Positions 53,046 to 63,978 of a DNA stretch of 64,000 nucleotides are shown here, in pieces. A program made the translations under genes and the position numbers. The notes under the pieces are model-generated. The model was not told the DNA's origin. It did not search any database and was given only the letters and a program-made list of their open reading frames with translations. Origin of the DNA: Asterias rubens. Taxonomy: Eukaryota; Echinodermata; Asteroidea; Forcipulatida; Asteriidae. Numbering within the stretch: the first letter of the stretch is position 1; every line of letters starts with the position of its first letter. The DNA lies in the NCBI RefSeq assembly GCF_902459465.1, contig NC_047068.1, positions 2,108,001 to 2,172,000 of the forward strand, given 5' to 3'.

Positions 53046-53833
53046 ATGGTGGACCACTCGAGTAATGTCATAGTTGTGAGTGCAGTGGAAGCAGATGGTC
53101 TGCTCTCAGCACTGATCAACTGCCAGATGTAAAGATGCCGATTAATAAAATACAGCCCAATTGCTCACAGTCATCGCTAGTTTTTGTTTTAACGGGACAA
53201 AAATAAAGCGGCCGAGAATCCATGATGGATGACAATGAATTCAAAACGGTTGTTCATGTAAAGATCTGTAAGATTATGAAGAGTAACGAAATCCTATGGG
53301 GCACGATGTGTCAATAAATAGCTCATTAATATTAACACACCCATAGAGCTAACACTATACAAAATATTAGCATCTCTTTATGTATTATGTTTAACTTTAT
53401 TGTCGTAAAAATTAATAATTGTTCATTTGTTTACCTTTATGGCAGGGTATGTTTGTGCATGGAGCAATGTCAAACGATTGAATGTTGTATGCAGTACGGT
53501 AAGATTGTAGTCGGCAATGCCATCCATTGCGGAAAAAGCCACATGGCATATAGGCCTATCGTATACGACACGATATATACAGCCAGTCTGGGAAAAAACT
53601 TTTCTAACCGGGATCATTCATTCTTAAAACCGAGGCACATAAATCATAAATTCCCGCTGGTGACTGTCTACTTATCAAACTATTCCGTTTTAACCTATAG
53701 CCATAGGCCTCGTGAACTGGCAAGACGGCTTTCCGAGATAAATTCTATGATGACGACCCCATGGCCCAACCCTAATCAGAATGACCGTCCTGCCCGGCCA
53801 GCACAGCTCTTAAGATTCAGATTTCAATTTTAG
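53046..53833 (+). CDS. Candidate small two-exon gene, possibly ciliary, unrecognised
   Basis: Exon 1 (53046-53128) starts at AAAATGG, a strong start context, and reads MVDHSSNVIVVSAVEADG followed by LLSALINCQ; its donor is GTAAAG. Exon 2 (53701-53833) follows acceptor CCTATAG, joins in phase, reads HRPRELARRLSEINSMMTT and then WPNPNQNDRPARPAQLLRFR, and stops at TAG 53831-53833. AATAAA follows at 53868, 34 bases after the stop. The joined product is 71 residues with no signal peptide or membrane span, hydrophobic at the N-terminus and Pro/Asn/Arg-rich at the C-terminus. An alternative acceptor six bases later keeps the frame. I do not recognise the family. Support is structural only (start context, phase, poly(A) signal, X-box upstream), so it may be wrong or lack exons. 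Confidence 0.4.
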
Positions 53834-53867
53834 AAACGAAACACACATTGATTCTTTACTTTTGAAC

Positions 53868-53873
53868 AATAAA
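53868..53873 (+). promoter_or_regulatory. Poly(A) signal of the small gene model
   Basis: AATAAA 34 bases after the TAG at 53831-53833, followed by a TTTTG stretch. Confidence 0.45.
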
Positions 53874-54944
53874 TTTTGAGGCGAAGTTACCTGTGTGGGA
53901 AAACTGTACACACAACTACTATAATGATAATGGATAACCCATAAATAAAGCACGATGGATAGTCGTTTGATCTATACACCTTGTCTGTTATGGATTCTAT
54001 GTGCCAACTTTATTAATTAGTTTTATTTTAAAACATTGTTTTGATTACTGGCATCACTTTTTGTGTGTCCCCCCCCTCTCTCTCTCTCTCTCCCTCTCGA
54101 AAGCCTACCAAAATACAATATTGACGTAATGATTTATATAATAAACCAGCTTCACCACAAATAGTTTCATAACCATAATCCGCATATACTGGCGGGTGCA
54201 CATATGGTCTGTCCAATAAATATTGTATTAGCAAAAACAAAGCAATGAACAAAACAATATTGATGCCATGTCGAAGGGACAGTATTGAAGAAAAAACATA
54301 GCTTGCTTCAAACTAATGAAAATATGACCGATTTCATGTGGTTGGGAAATGGTCTGCAATATTAGACTCGTAAAACATGCTATAATAATGGATTAGTGAT
54401 TACACAACCAGTCTAAGCTCATTAATGAACAACATGTTCCACAACCAACCATCAGAATTGTATGTGTGACATTTTGTAACCGTATTAATTGTAGCCATTG
54501 AACATATTTCATAATTTAAAAATTACGCAACAAAAACAAACAAGTAAATATATACAAACAAACAAATACCCCAACAAACAAACAAACAACATTCAATTCA
54601 ATTCAAATTCAAAATTGGTTTATTTTCCTATAAAAATACAAGACCAAATAAAAAGTCACAGACTAATGGCATGTGGTTAACAATAAAATTACATCAACTA
54701 AAAAACCACAATACAAAACAAAAACGCCACGCCCCTAAATGCATCGCCCAAAAATTATGCGACCGTAATACGCGCCCCAAAAATTAAACTAAAGGAATGA
54801 CACATAATATTAATTATTTACAGAATACATACAGCATTCTTAGGCAAGTGAAACGTTAATAGACAAAGTAAAACATTTATTTGTTGAATTTTTTTCCAGA
54901 TTGAAACGCATTTTTGTCAACGACATTTTGTATCATTATAAGTA
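53874..54944. other. Intergenic DNA, low complexity
   Basis: There is a CT dinucleotide run at about 54070-54098 and an ACAAACAA-rich tract at 54530-54590. No gene seen. Confidence 0.5.
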
Positions 54945-55276
54945 TTAAATGCACTGCAAACTATTGGTAAAAACTCAAAACAATTATAGCATAACAACTT
55001 ACTTGGTAACAAAATATGGAGATTGTTGATGTACAAAACATTGTAAGAAACGGTTCCCTCTGAAGTAACGTATAGTTTTTGAGAAAGAGTTAATCTCCCA
55101 CTCAAGAGCCCCTTTTCATGCATAAAAGCATGCAAATGGTGCAACTTCTCTTGCAACTTTGATGACAAATATTGTTTTACAGATTGTTTTATTTGATGCA
55201 TAATTATGTTGGGATATACTAAGCGAGAATACTGGTCTTTGACAATTACCAAAGGTGTCCACTGTCTATACCTTTA
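54945..55276. repeat. Palindromic MITE family B
   Basis: Left end AAATGCACTGCAAACTATTG, right end ACCAAAGGTGTCCACTGTCT; interior TGTAAGAAACGGTTCCCTC and TACTAAGCGAGAATACTGG. Confidence 0.8.
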
Positions 55277-55335
55277 AGTTTATAACGATGGCCTTCCTGA
55301 GCCGGGTATATTTTTGGTACTTTTCGGTCAAAGAC

Positions 55336-55471
55336 CAGGGTTCGATTTCACAAAGAGTTAGGAATAGTCCTAAGAGTTATACAAAACATATGTTTATAGT
55401 CCTAAGTTAGGACGAGTAACTCGCCCTAACGCGAGATAAGACTAGTCTTTACTCTTTTTATAATCCACCTC
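55336..55471. repeat. Palindromic MITE family A
   Basis: Left end GGTTCGATTTCACAAAGAGT, interior CCTAAGTTAGGACGAGTAAC, right end TTTACTCTTTTTATAATCCACC, which is diverged. Confidence 0.8.
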
Positions 55472-56042
55472 ATCCTCACTTGGTGGTATCCCAATATGCA
55501 TAAAATAACAAACCTATAAATATCTGGGCCCAGTGAAAAATCACCCTTTTCTTTAAAGGGTCTATGTACTTTTTGTAGGGCAAAAACACAATGGCCATAC
55601 ACAGATTTACACCAAACTTAAACAGTTTGAAGATAATGATAGTAGAAAGCTTCCCTGAAAATATTACGTGCTGAGGTGCTGTAGTTTTGGGGAAATGAGT
55701 AAAACAATGTCAAGGAAATAATTTTCGTCTCATGAGACGAAAATTATATGAGCATGTAAAAACGTATTTTCATGACATTGTTTTACTCATTTCTCAAAAA
55801 CTACAGCACCCCAGTAAGTAATATTTGAAGGGAAGCTTTCCACTATAATTATCTTCAAACCCTGTAAGTGTTATGTAAATCTGTGGACATTTCGAAAAAG
55901 TACCCAAATCCTTTAAACTCGATTAATTCAAAGGGGTCAATTCTAACACTGTTTTGTAATATCTTGCTCTCCAGTGCCCTTTACCAAGTAAGTTTTTATG
56001 ATCATTATGACTCGTTGAGTTATTACCAAAAGTGCACCCCGC
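55472..56042. repeat. Split family B MITE carrying a nested palindromic element (family C)
   Basis: Family B pieces lie at 55472-55530 (TCACTTGGTGGTATCCCAAT) and 55925-56042 (TTGAGTTATTACCAAAAGTG). Between them, 55552-55917 is a large hairpin: ends TTTAAAGGGTCTATGTACTT and AAGTACCCAAATCCTTTAAA, arms TGTAGTTTTGGGGAAATGAG and CTCATTTCTCAAAAACTACA, and centre AATTTTCGTCTCATGAGACG. Confidence 0.75.
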
Positions 56043-56072
56043 CAAAGCAGTGATCGACACTTGATGCAGGCA

Positions 56073-57599
56073 TTATGCCGATGGTGCAGTAACTCTTATG
56101 TTTGGTAACAAATCTCGTTTCAGACTCGGTGCTACTGACTTGTGATATCTATGCTCATTTTCAGGTACGCTCAGTTTCTGCGAATCGTTAACCGACTTTG
56201 ATTGTCGTTTGAGTTTACCGAGATTTGCTCGATCCTGGTCCACTTTTGTTATCACTTTACCATTTTGTGAACGTTTGTTGTGAGTTCCATCGTTGACTTT
56301 TAAGTTACTCACACGGGAGACACTCAACTTCCCAGTAACCGAATCTGATGACGAGCTTGCACTGCCTTTTCTGTTTTTCTGATGTAGCCCCGTGCTTTTA
56401 ACGGACCTCTTGCGACTTCTTTTGTAGTGTCTTCGATCTTTAACTCTTCGCGGACCATGCCCCATGATGTAGGCAAGTGTTGATGCCTTTTTCTCGTAGA
56501 GAGTGGGTTTTTCTAAGACGGGTTTCGGTTCCGGTGGTGGCTTGGCGGGTTGTCTGAAGGCGCTGCCGCACTGACTTGAGTAAATTGTGAGCAATGAGTT
56601 GACATCCGTTAAATTGCCATACTCACCTATCTTTGATTTGTCAAAATGGCTTGATACAAAGTTCTTTGCAAAGTGTATTTTATTGCTTGTCTTTGACGTA
56701 AGCTCAAGCAGCGTCATAGCCGAGTCTAGAGACTTGCTTAAAGAGTTAGGATCTTTATTACCGGAGCTCATTTGCAAAGACTCTTCGACGATAGAGCTAT
56801 TGTAATTGCGATCTGCTATTCGTTGGGAGTCATCGTTCCAGGTGCATCCACCAATAATATCGGGTTTTGTATTAATCGAGGCCCATTCCCATTGAGGTTT
56901 TATCTCTGGAAGTGACGAACTCTTATGCGATGAAAATGGTGGTTTACGGTGATCAAAATGGGGATAAATCATTCGTTGCTCCTTCGTGCGTTCCTTGTGA
57001 AGTGCCAGAGCACGGAGCCGCTTTTGGGCGGCCTCTTCGGCCCATTCGTGGGAGTTCATGTGTCGTTCTGTGTCACAAATTCTTGGATTGGCTTTCCCAT
57101 CTTTCTCTAACACTTGAGCAATTACAACGAGTCCCATTTTGTAGGCATGTATAAGTGGAGTCACACCAGAATGGTCTGGTGTATCCACTGTGAGAGATCG
57201 TTTCCTCATCAGTCTCACAATGAATCTAACAAGACTCTCATTACCACTAGTCACAGCATCAAACAACGGAGTTCGGCCTTCTAGGTTCTTACCGCCTAGG
57301 TCTACGGCCACTACACTCATCTTCCGAATGATACACTTAGCAATCTTCTCTCTGCCTTGCTTACACGCGTGTTGGAACACACTAGTTCGCTTGTCGTCTG
57401 TTTCAAGTATATCAGCACCTTTCCTGAGAAGATGTTTGAACATTCGGTAGCTCTTTTCTTCATTTGAGATATAACATGACACCATGAGGGGAGTTTGACC
57501 TAGCCTGTTCCGTGTATTGACCGAGACATTTTTGCGCAGGAGTGCGTCCAGTTGCTGGTATCGTAGTGATAAGACTGCGTCGATCACTCTCTCGGTCAT
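56073..57599 (-). CDS. Ankyrin-repeat protein, single exon, family not identified
   Basis: A 508-residue open frame with no interruption, beginning at ATG 57597-57599. Four ankyrin-type units occupy residues about 1-175: NTRNRLGQTPLMVSCYI (28-44), DKRTSVFQHACKQGREKIA (69-87), NLEGRTPLFDAVTSGNESLV (105-124) and HSGVTPLIHAYKMGLVVIA (143-161). A charged helix follows (EWAEEAAQKRLRALALHKER, 185-204). The rest is polar and low-complexity, with a basic stretch RRVKDRRHYKRSRKRSVKS and a Ser cluster. There is no membrane segment or signal peptide. The first unit is probably preceded by only one helix, so upstream coding exons are possible; AAGCAGG just before the ATG could be an acceptor. Likely a cytosolic or nuclear scaffold. 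I cannot name an orthologue. Confidence 0.8.
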   Translation of the reverse strand: MTERVIDAVLSLRYQQLDALLRKNVSVNTRNRLGQTPLMVSCYISNEEKSYRMFKHLLRKGADILETDDKRTSVFQHACKQGREKIAKCIIRKMSVVAVDLGGKNLEGRTPLFDAVTSGNESLVRFIVRLMRKRSLTVDTPDHSGVTPLIHAYKMGLVVIAQVLEKDGKANPRICDTERHMNSHEWAEEAAQKRLRALALHKERTKEQRMIYPHFDHRKPPFSSHKSSSLPEIKPQWEWASINTKPDIIGGCTWNDDSQRIADRNYNSSIVEESLQMSSGNKDPNSLSKSLDSAMTLLELTSKTSNKIHFAKNFVSSHFDKSKIGEYGNLTDVNSLLTIYSSQCGSAFRQPAKPPPEPKPVLEKPTLYEKKASTLAYIMGHGPRRVKDRRHYKRSRKRSVKSTGLHQKNRKGSASSSSDSVTGKLSVSRVSNLKVNDGTHNKRSQNGKVITKVDQDRANLGKLKRQSKSVNDSQKLSVPENEHRYHKSVAPSLKRDLLPNIRVTAPSA

Positions 57600-59563
57600 C
57601 CTGCTTCAAGTTTACATCACATTGATTGACACAGCGATGAGGGACTGAGTTAGCACATTTCTATATGCCACACCATGATGATAACTTACTCTTTCAATAA
57701 CGAGCTTTGAATGAGCCTAAAATCATACTCTAGAAGAGACTGTCATGGATGTATCGACCAAAAAAATGCTTGCTCGGTTGTCCGGGTATCAGTTTGTGCT
57801 GAGTCCAAGTTATTCTCGTTTGGCTTACATACACACAGCAGCGGTCCAAGCCCTGCCGTGGCAATATCTACCGCCTCTTTCTTGTACATGAAGCATAATG
57901 GGTGGCTGTTTCTATGTACACTTCGAACACAAATCCATTGGAAATCAATAACTTATTGTAAAGATCATAGTCCAAATGGATGATTTACACATAACAGTAA
58001 ACCCGTGTTAGGCAAAGTGCCTTTGTTAACGACTCAATGCCCACATAGGATGCCCAAACACAGGCTTCTGTGATATAATTTTATAAAATTTACAAAAAAA
58101 AATTCAATAAATTTTGTTACTGACTCGATACTTTATTTATTATTTTATACTCTATTAACTGCTTGAATAACAAAACGTATGTGATTGGTTTCATTTATGG
58201 TGTAATTAATTTTATCAAAAGTTAAACCGCGAAAAATAGTTTTTGGCCTGACGTTTCGACCATATCTGAGCCTTTCTCGAAGGCTAATTAATGACAACTC
58301 GACAAATATTAACAGGTAATTAAAGTATCGGCAGTGAAGCATGCAAAAAAAGCAAGGGGGGGGGGGCAAGGCAAAAGAGAGGGGGGGACAAAAGAGGGGG
58401 AGGCTGGTTTGACCACAAGGAGATGGAAACACAAAGAGCAATGGGAAGAGGGGGAAAATAATTAATTAGTGAATGTGCTGTGAGATAAACCTGTGAGATG
58501 CAATTGGACAGTCAAGTTATTATGAGACTACTGGATGTTATGGTCTACCGAAATAAAGGCGACTGACACCCATTTTCTGAATGAGTTTCTTCATCATCAT
58601 CATAATGTTGTCTTGATTAAATTACTGACAATGTATGCCCAAATAACTGGTCTTGGTTGATTCCCTGCACTGTTACATAATAAAACACGCACTTATTTTG
58701 GGAGAGGGTGCGGCTCAGCATCCACGGCGAGTGTCTCCCCCCCCGCCCCAGCCCCGCCCCACAGCAGGTCATCTTTTTGATCTGCACCGTTTTGTTGTTA
58801 ATGTTTCGGAGTCCGTTGCAGATACTACTTTATAGCTCCAATCTAAACTCGACCTACCCTTTCGCTGTCCCAAAGAAGCGAGTCCCCATCGTCTCTCATC
58901 CCATTCGCCGCTCTACAAAGTACAAGCCAAGGATATGTTGCTCGGTTAACATTGAGGTATTGAAAACACCAAGCTTTCCCTAAATTAGAAGGCTGATATT
59001 TGATGCAGTACCGATCCCCCTAAATCATTGTTTTCTATTTTCCTTTCCTTTCGGCAACTCGTCTCGGGTTGTTGACAATCGGGTTGATTAAAAAAAGTCG
59101 CAGACAGATTGAAGTAAATTTTCGTGACTTGTGGGTATAAGTCACCAAGCTTCTCATAAATACTGACGTCGGTTTTTAAGTCTTTGATATAGATAAAACT
59201 TTGCTATCTCGATTAATCCTGCAAGCATCCCCCCCCCCCCCCACTGCCAATCATCCCACGTCCCATTCTATCTTCTTGACGGTCCAGCAGATGAGAACAA
59301 AGACAGTAATCGTAAGCCAACACAAGAGGGCGTCATTCAACCATAGACGGGTTCCCTTCTGAAATTGGATTTCTCAACACTCACTCATAGCAGTGAATGC
59401 TAAACTGTCGTCCAGGAACCTAAAAGCGTATGTTTCGCGTGGTTTGTGCCGCCATTTCATTATACATCCACCAAAGCGAAGACAGCGAAACTGATCCAGA
59501 GAATCCTGTTGCAGTTGTTTCAGTCGTGTTTTACATATTTTTTGTCGTAGTATATCTATCAAA
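57600..59563. other. Intergenic interval between ankyrin gene and ALYREF
   Basis: Divergent genes flank it, so both promoters should lie here. At 58235-58330 a retroelement 3' motif (CCTGACGTTTCGACC and TTTCTCGAAGGCTAATTAAT) is followed by G-rich runs at 58360-58400. A long C tract is at 59229-59243. No further exon is supported. Confidence 0.45.
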
Positions 59564-62500
59564 ATGACGGAAAAAATTGACATGAGTTTAGAGGACATTA
59601 TTAAATTGAGAAAACCAGGTAAACGAGGTGGTAGAGGCCGCGGAACCGGTGGCCGTGGAGGAGGAGGTCGCGGCGGTGGTCAACAACAGACGCGTGGTGG
59701 CGGTGGAGGAAGAACACCAAGAGGTGGTGGGGCTGGAGGCGGTGCAACCAGGCGACAAAGTAGGGGTGGTGCTCGGCCGACTCCATACTCAAGGGTAATA
59801 TTGTCACAATGTAATTTGTTTGTAAGATTTAATATTTGTAAAAGATGTATAGGAAGTAGTGGTGGGAAGTAGTGGGATAACTTTCCGTATGGCGCCACCA
59901 CTTTTTCACTCATTTTTACAAAAATGGATATATCAATCAGGTAAATTAGATACTATATTATTTTATTTCGAATGAAAAAGTGGTGGCGCCATACGGAAAC
60001 TTTTCCAAGTAGTGTACCACCCGCACCAGCACAGCAGCAGCAATATTTTTTTATCGAATTGACTATTGAGTTTGTAATTTTCTTGGATGGCATGGCGCTG
60101 GAACCTTCGTAGGAAAAGTTTCCGTATGGCGCCACCACTTTTTCACTCGAAATGAAATAATATAGTGTCTAATTTACCTCAATGAGATATCCATTTTTGT
60201 AAAAATGAGTAAAAAGGTGGTGGCGCCATACGGAAAGTTATCCCCTTCGTACCCTGCACACTTATTTGGTACCTTCGGGACACTTCAGACCGTTACCGAA
60301 TTGGTCACTTTGTACCGTAGGCGTGGGCAAGGTACGAGGCTCAGGGTCAGCCAAGACCAAGTCATTTTGTACCTTCATTTTAAAAATTAAAGTGTACTTT
60401 CTTAATTAATAAGTTTTAATATGTTCGTTGAGATACAAAATAATACTTTACAATGAATTGTCATTTTGTTAAATTATGTGTATGTCCTTTTTATTAACAA
60501 TTTAATTAATTTTTTTTTAAACAATTTAATACTGCCAAGGTTACCATCTTCGCCGATATTGTTTGCAAATGTTTTTGAAGTACCATTTTTATTTTGTAAT
60601 CCCGTTTTTTTTAATGTTTTCGTTTCTTGGCAAGTATGTCATATGTGACCCGCTCTGACGGAATGAGGAATGTCTAGTAAAGTTTCATTTCGTGTAATTT
60701 GACACCGAACATAATCATAACAAACAATTAATGAAAATTATTGAATTTTTTAATTTTTTTATTACTACACTTTTAGGTTGCCTAAATCTTGATTAAACTT
60801 ACTATGGTCTTACCTTTTCGTCAAAAGATTACTAAAGATGTAAAAACAGACGATTTCTGAGCCATGTTCTTGACGTAATTATCCAAAAATGTTCCAAATC
60901 CCACGGGACAGACAGCGAACATTCATTGAAAACACCAAATTTGGCGAGCGTCGCAAAACTTTTCACACAACTTGCATAGCGCCACCAAGAGTACCATTGG
61001 AAAGCCAAAGATTAGAGGTGTCTAAATATAGCCACCAAAAACATGTGTCAACACTGAAAGGGGTTCAAAGGTCACCAAAGGCAAACCCTGTTTTATCAGC
61101 GATGACATCTCCCATTCATAAATCCGCGTCGCGAGATTTAGTATGGCTCACAGACCGAGGCGTTGTTTATCCATGCAGCGTGAGAGTCCGATCACCCGAC
61201 CCGGTCTTGTTGCCATAGCTAGTTGCAGCGCTGGTAATACGACAATGTACACACGAACACTGCGCGGGTACCATGCACAAACTTTGCTACACGTACGACG
61301 TATGGAACAGTGGAATGTTTATCGAACGTTGGGAAAACAGTGTCTAATTTCCATCATTGTTTTGTGGTTTTTCAAGGTTGAATTGTTCCAAACCAAAATA
61401 ATTCTGAATGTTAAAGGAATAATCTTTCAGTTAAACTTCATGCTGGGTAAGAAATTTCGCTAAAATCATGAGAAACATGCACGGGGAAATTGCGAATGTT
61501 CCCGGGTCTTCAAGCCGAGTATACCCGTGGGGGTTGATGCTATGCGCTGAGTGACAGCTGTCTTTACAATGTTTTGACTTGACGGAACAAAACTCGCATT
61601 TCAAGTTGGAAATATCAACGAAAATTGCTCTAAAATTTCAGGTAAACATTGTCAAACTTATTGGTGAAATTGTCTACACATTATAATCTAACTTCTCGTT
61701 GAGTTGTTTGTTCATTTTGGTAATTTTGTTTGCCTGACTACGGGGGGTTAAAAATTGATGTTTTCATTATCGTAAACAAAAATATTAATATTATTTTAAT
61801 GAGTGTGTGAGACGTCGCGTTTTTTCAAATTAATTTTTATGGAGTTTGTGTTTTCCAAAACGGGTCGTAAAATTAAGCGTCAAGGGCGTCGAAAATTCCA
61901 CATTGGTTCAGACAGGAAGGTCGTATGATCTTGATTTTTATTTCATTTAAAATATTAAGATTTGCTTGTTTGGAATATTATGAAATATGCAAATGTGAAA
62001 TTCACTAGACAATCCTCATTTCGTTAGAGCGGGTCACATATTGAATACTTATCATTATCTAATTTAATAAAAAGTGACCCTGTAGAAACAATTAAAAAAT
62101 CCAGAACTGATGCAGAAATCAAGAAGCGATGCAGAACTTCCAATATGTGCGCATTATAAGTCTTTATTATTATTATAATTATTATTATTAACCCTCCTCC
62201 CTACGATAGAGCCAGATGGTTACGAGACAGTATTCACAAAATTTGACCACATCCGACCAACAAGCGCAATTGAACTAATGTTGACAGACTAGTCACCAGA
62301 TTTGCCCCCTAATTACCACTTTCAAAAATCATGACACAACTTAGGACGAATCTTAGGATTTGTGTCATAATTTTTGAAATTGGTAAAACTGGGGGCAAAT
62401 CTAGTGACTAGTCTGTCAACATTTGTCCAAATTGTGCAGTGTGTTGGTTGCTACAGCACCAAACCTGACACACCACCTGGTCTGTAATTTTTCTGACTTG

Positions 62501-63784
62501 TGATGTGATTAATTCCATTTCATAGCTAAAATTTAAGGTACAGTAAATAGCTCGACAACATGACTGTTTGAGTAGTGCGACGTTGTTATTTGTGAACAAA
62601 ATAAAATAAGTCGAACAACATAATCTCTCTCTCTCTCTAGTCGACCGGGGTCGGAATCATGCTAAGTTTTGCCCATCCCTGTCAATCTCTCATTAAGTTG
62701 GGAAGATCAGCTGGAAGCACCCCGATGTCCCTGGCAACTACATCTGTATAACTGAGCCTTTTTCTTCCCCTGTTTCTCCTTCCCCTGTTTCTCCTTCCAA
62801 CATAATATACAAGTAAAAATGTTGTGATTTTTGTTTGCAGCCTAAACAGGTACCTGATCAATGGCAGCATGATATGTATGAAGGTGGAGCTACTACTGGC
62901 AGGATGCAGTATAGAGTAGGAGGTGCAGGAGCAGCAGCTGGTAAAAGTGTGGAAGGCAAATTACTTGTATCTAATCTGGATTATGGTGTCTCAGATGCTG
63001 ATATACAGGTACAGACATGGAAAATGCCGGTCAACTAATACGCATGCAAACTCGTACGCACTAACTGGTAAACACACCAAATCGTACTGGACAAATACAT
63101 ACGCACACCATTTGGTACACCCACCAACTCAAACGCGAGTATAATCATGGAGCAAATTGCCCTGTAGTAATAATTCACTACGTTATGACATTTTTTTATT
63201 CGCTGTTTTTATGGAAGGTATAGAAATTATAAGTTGAAGATGTTACTTTCTATAAAATGTTTAACAACTATTTAACTTTTCTAATTTGGTTGTGTACGAC
63301 TTGGTGGGCTCACGAGTTGACCAATTGGTGTACGAGTTGACAGGCGTATGAGTTGGAGTGCGTACGAGTTGACCTGTTTCCCTTAAACGTATGCTAAAAA
63401 ATTTACAAATTATCAACTGTTTAATTTAGATCTTAAAAATCTATCTGCAAATATCGAAATGCACATTTTATCAATGTGTAAAACTTATATTGTATTCATC
63501 ACTGATTCCAATTATGCTCTTGACAATTGTTTAAACTCGTTGCTTGTTTCCTTGTATAAATGATAAATACTAAGCACACAGTGATACACTGTTCAATATT
63601 AAACTGGCCATGTTTCATCCCAATGCTATACTACAGGAGCTATTTGCAGATTTTGGTAATCTGGTACATGCAGCAGTCCATTATGATCGCACAGGTAGAA
63701 GTCAAGGCACAGCTGATGTTGTGTTTCAAAGGAAAGCAGATGCAATCAAGGCCATGAAACAGTATAACAATGTACCACTGGATG
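59564..63784 (+). CDS. ALYREF: ALYREF / THO complex subunit 4, partial at right edge
   Basis: mRNA export adaptor of the TREX complex; it binds spliced mRNA and hands it to NXF1. Visible exons: 59564-59794, 62841-63008, 63637-63784, phases 0, 0 and 1 across GT-AG junctions, giving 182 complete codons plus one base. The N-terminal helicase-binding motif [10 protein letters not shown] is at residues 6-15. An Arg/Gly-rich segment (RGG repeats) covers 19-70. [16 protein letters not shown] marks the family linker, and the RRM starts about 116 with RNP2 LLVSNL (118-123) and RNP1 region [10 protein letters not shown] (154-163). ERKADA-type [20 protein letters not shown] ends exon 3. The remaining RRM strand and C-terminal RGG and helicase-binding motif lie outside the window. 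Intron 1 (3.0 kb) holds two opposed family D MITEs. Confidence 0.95.
59875..60006. mobile_element. MITE family D, 132 bp (ALYREF intron 1)
   Basis: GGATAACTTTCCGTATGGCG at left and CGCCATACGGAAACTTTTCC at right, flanked by the identical octamer AAGTAGTG (59867-59874 and 60007-60014). Confidence 0.9.
60112..60243. mobile_element. MITE family D, 132 bp, opposite orientation (ALYREF intron 1)
   Basis: GGAAAAGTTTCCGTATGGCG at left and CGCCATACGGAAAGTTATCC at right, flanked by CCTTCGTA on both sides (60104-60111 and 60244-60251). It is inverted relative to the copy at 59875, so the two can pair in the pre-mRNA. Confidence 0.9.
62142..62194 (+). mobile_element. Short LINE 3' stub
   Basis: ATATGTGCGCATTATAAGTC followed by an ATT microsatellite matches the last bases of the LINE at 17836-19330 (ATATGTGCGCATTACAAGTC). 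It is an extreme 5' truncation of the same or a closely related family. Confidence 0.65.
62280..62421. repeat. Palindromic MITE
   Basis: TTGACAGACTAGTCACCAGA and TTTGCCCCC are mirrored by GGGGGCAAATCTAGTGAC and TAGTCTGTCAA. The inner arms AAAAATCATGACACAA / TTGTGTCATAATTTTT also pair. Confidence 0.7.
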
Positions 63785-63835
63785 GTAAGTTCACTAATGC
63801 AAATAAACCTCAATATACTATAGTACTGGGCGAAT

Positions 63836-63978
63836 AGTGAAATTTTGATATTCGGATACCGCTGGCCAACTATCCGAAATTAACCGGATATTCGAGTAGT
63901 TTTTTTCGCCGCTAGAGGGCGCTATAAAAAAATATAAAACAATATTTAAAATATTTTTTGAATGCCGCTAGAGGGCGC
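63836..63978 (+). repeat. GGATATTCGGATA repeat and twin CTCF-like motifs (ALYREF intron 3)
   Basis: GATATTCGGATACCG and ACCGGATATTCGAG (63847-63895) resemble ends of a dispersed MITE. CCGCTAGAGGGCGC occurs twice, at 63909-63922 and 63965-63978, in the same orientation; it differs from the CTCF core CCASYAGRKGGCRS at one position. Confidence 0.45.

Larger units (their letters stand above)
60252..62840. other. Remainder of ALYREF intron 1
   Basis: Contains a LINE 3' stub at 62142-62194, an inverted pair at 62280-62420 (GACAGACTAGTCACCAGATT against ATCTAGTGACTAGTCTGTCA), a CT run near 62625-62638 and a TTTCTCCTTCCCCTG duplicate at 62771-62800. No exon found. Confidence 0.5.

Noticed and set aside
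53387-53833. 148-codon open frame read straight through
   Set aside because: Only its last part, after the acceptor at 53700, looks coding. The upstream part is compositionally like intron and contains no homology, so I kept the spliced model instead.
58145-58441. 98-codon minus-strand frame
   Set aside because: It covers a G-rich tract and a retroelement 3' motif; the predicted peptide is low-complexity.
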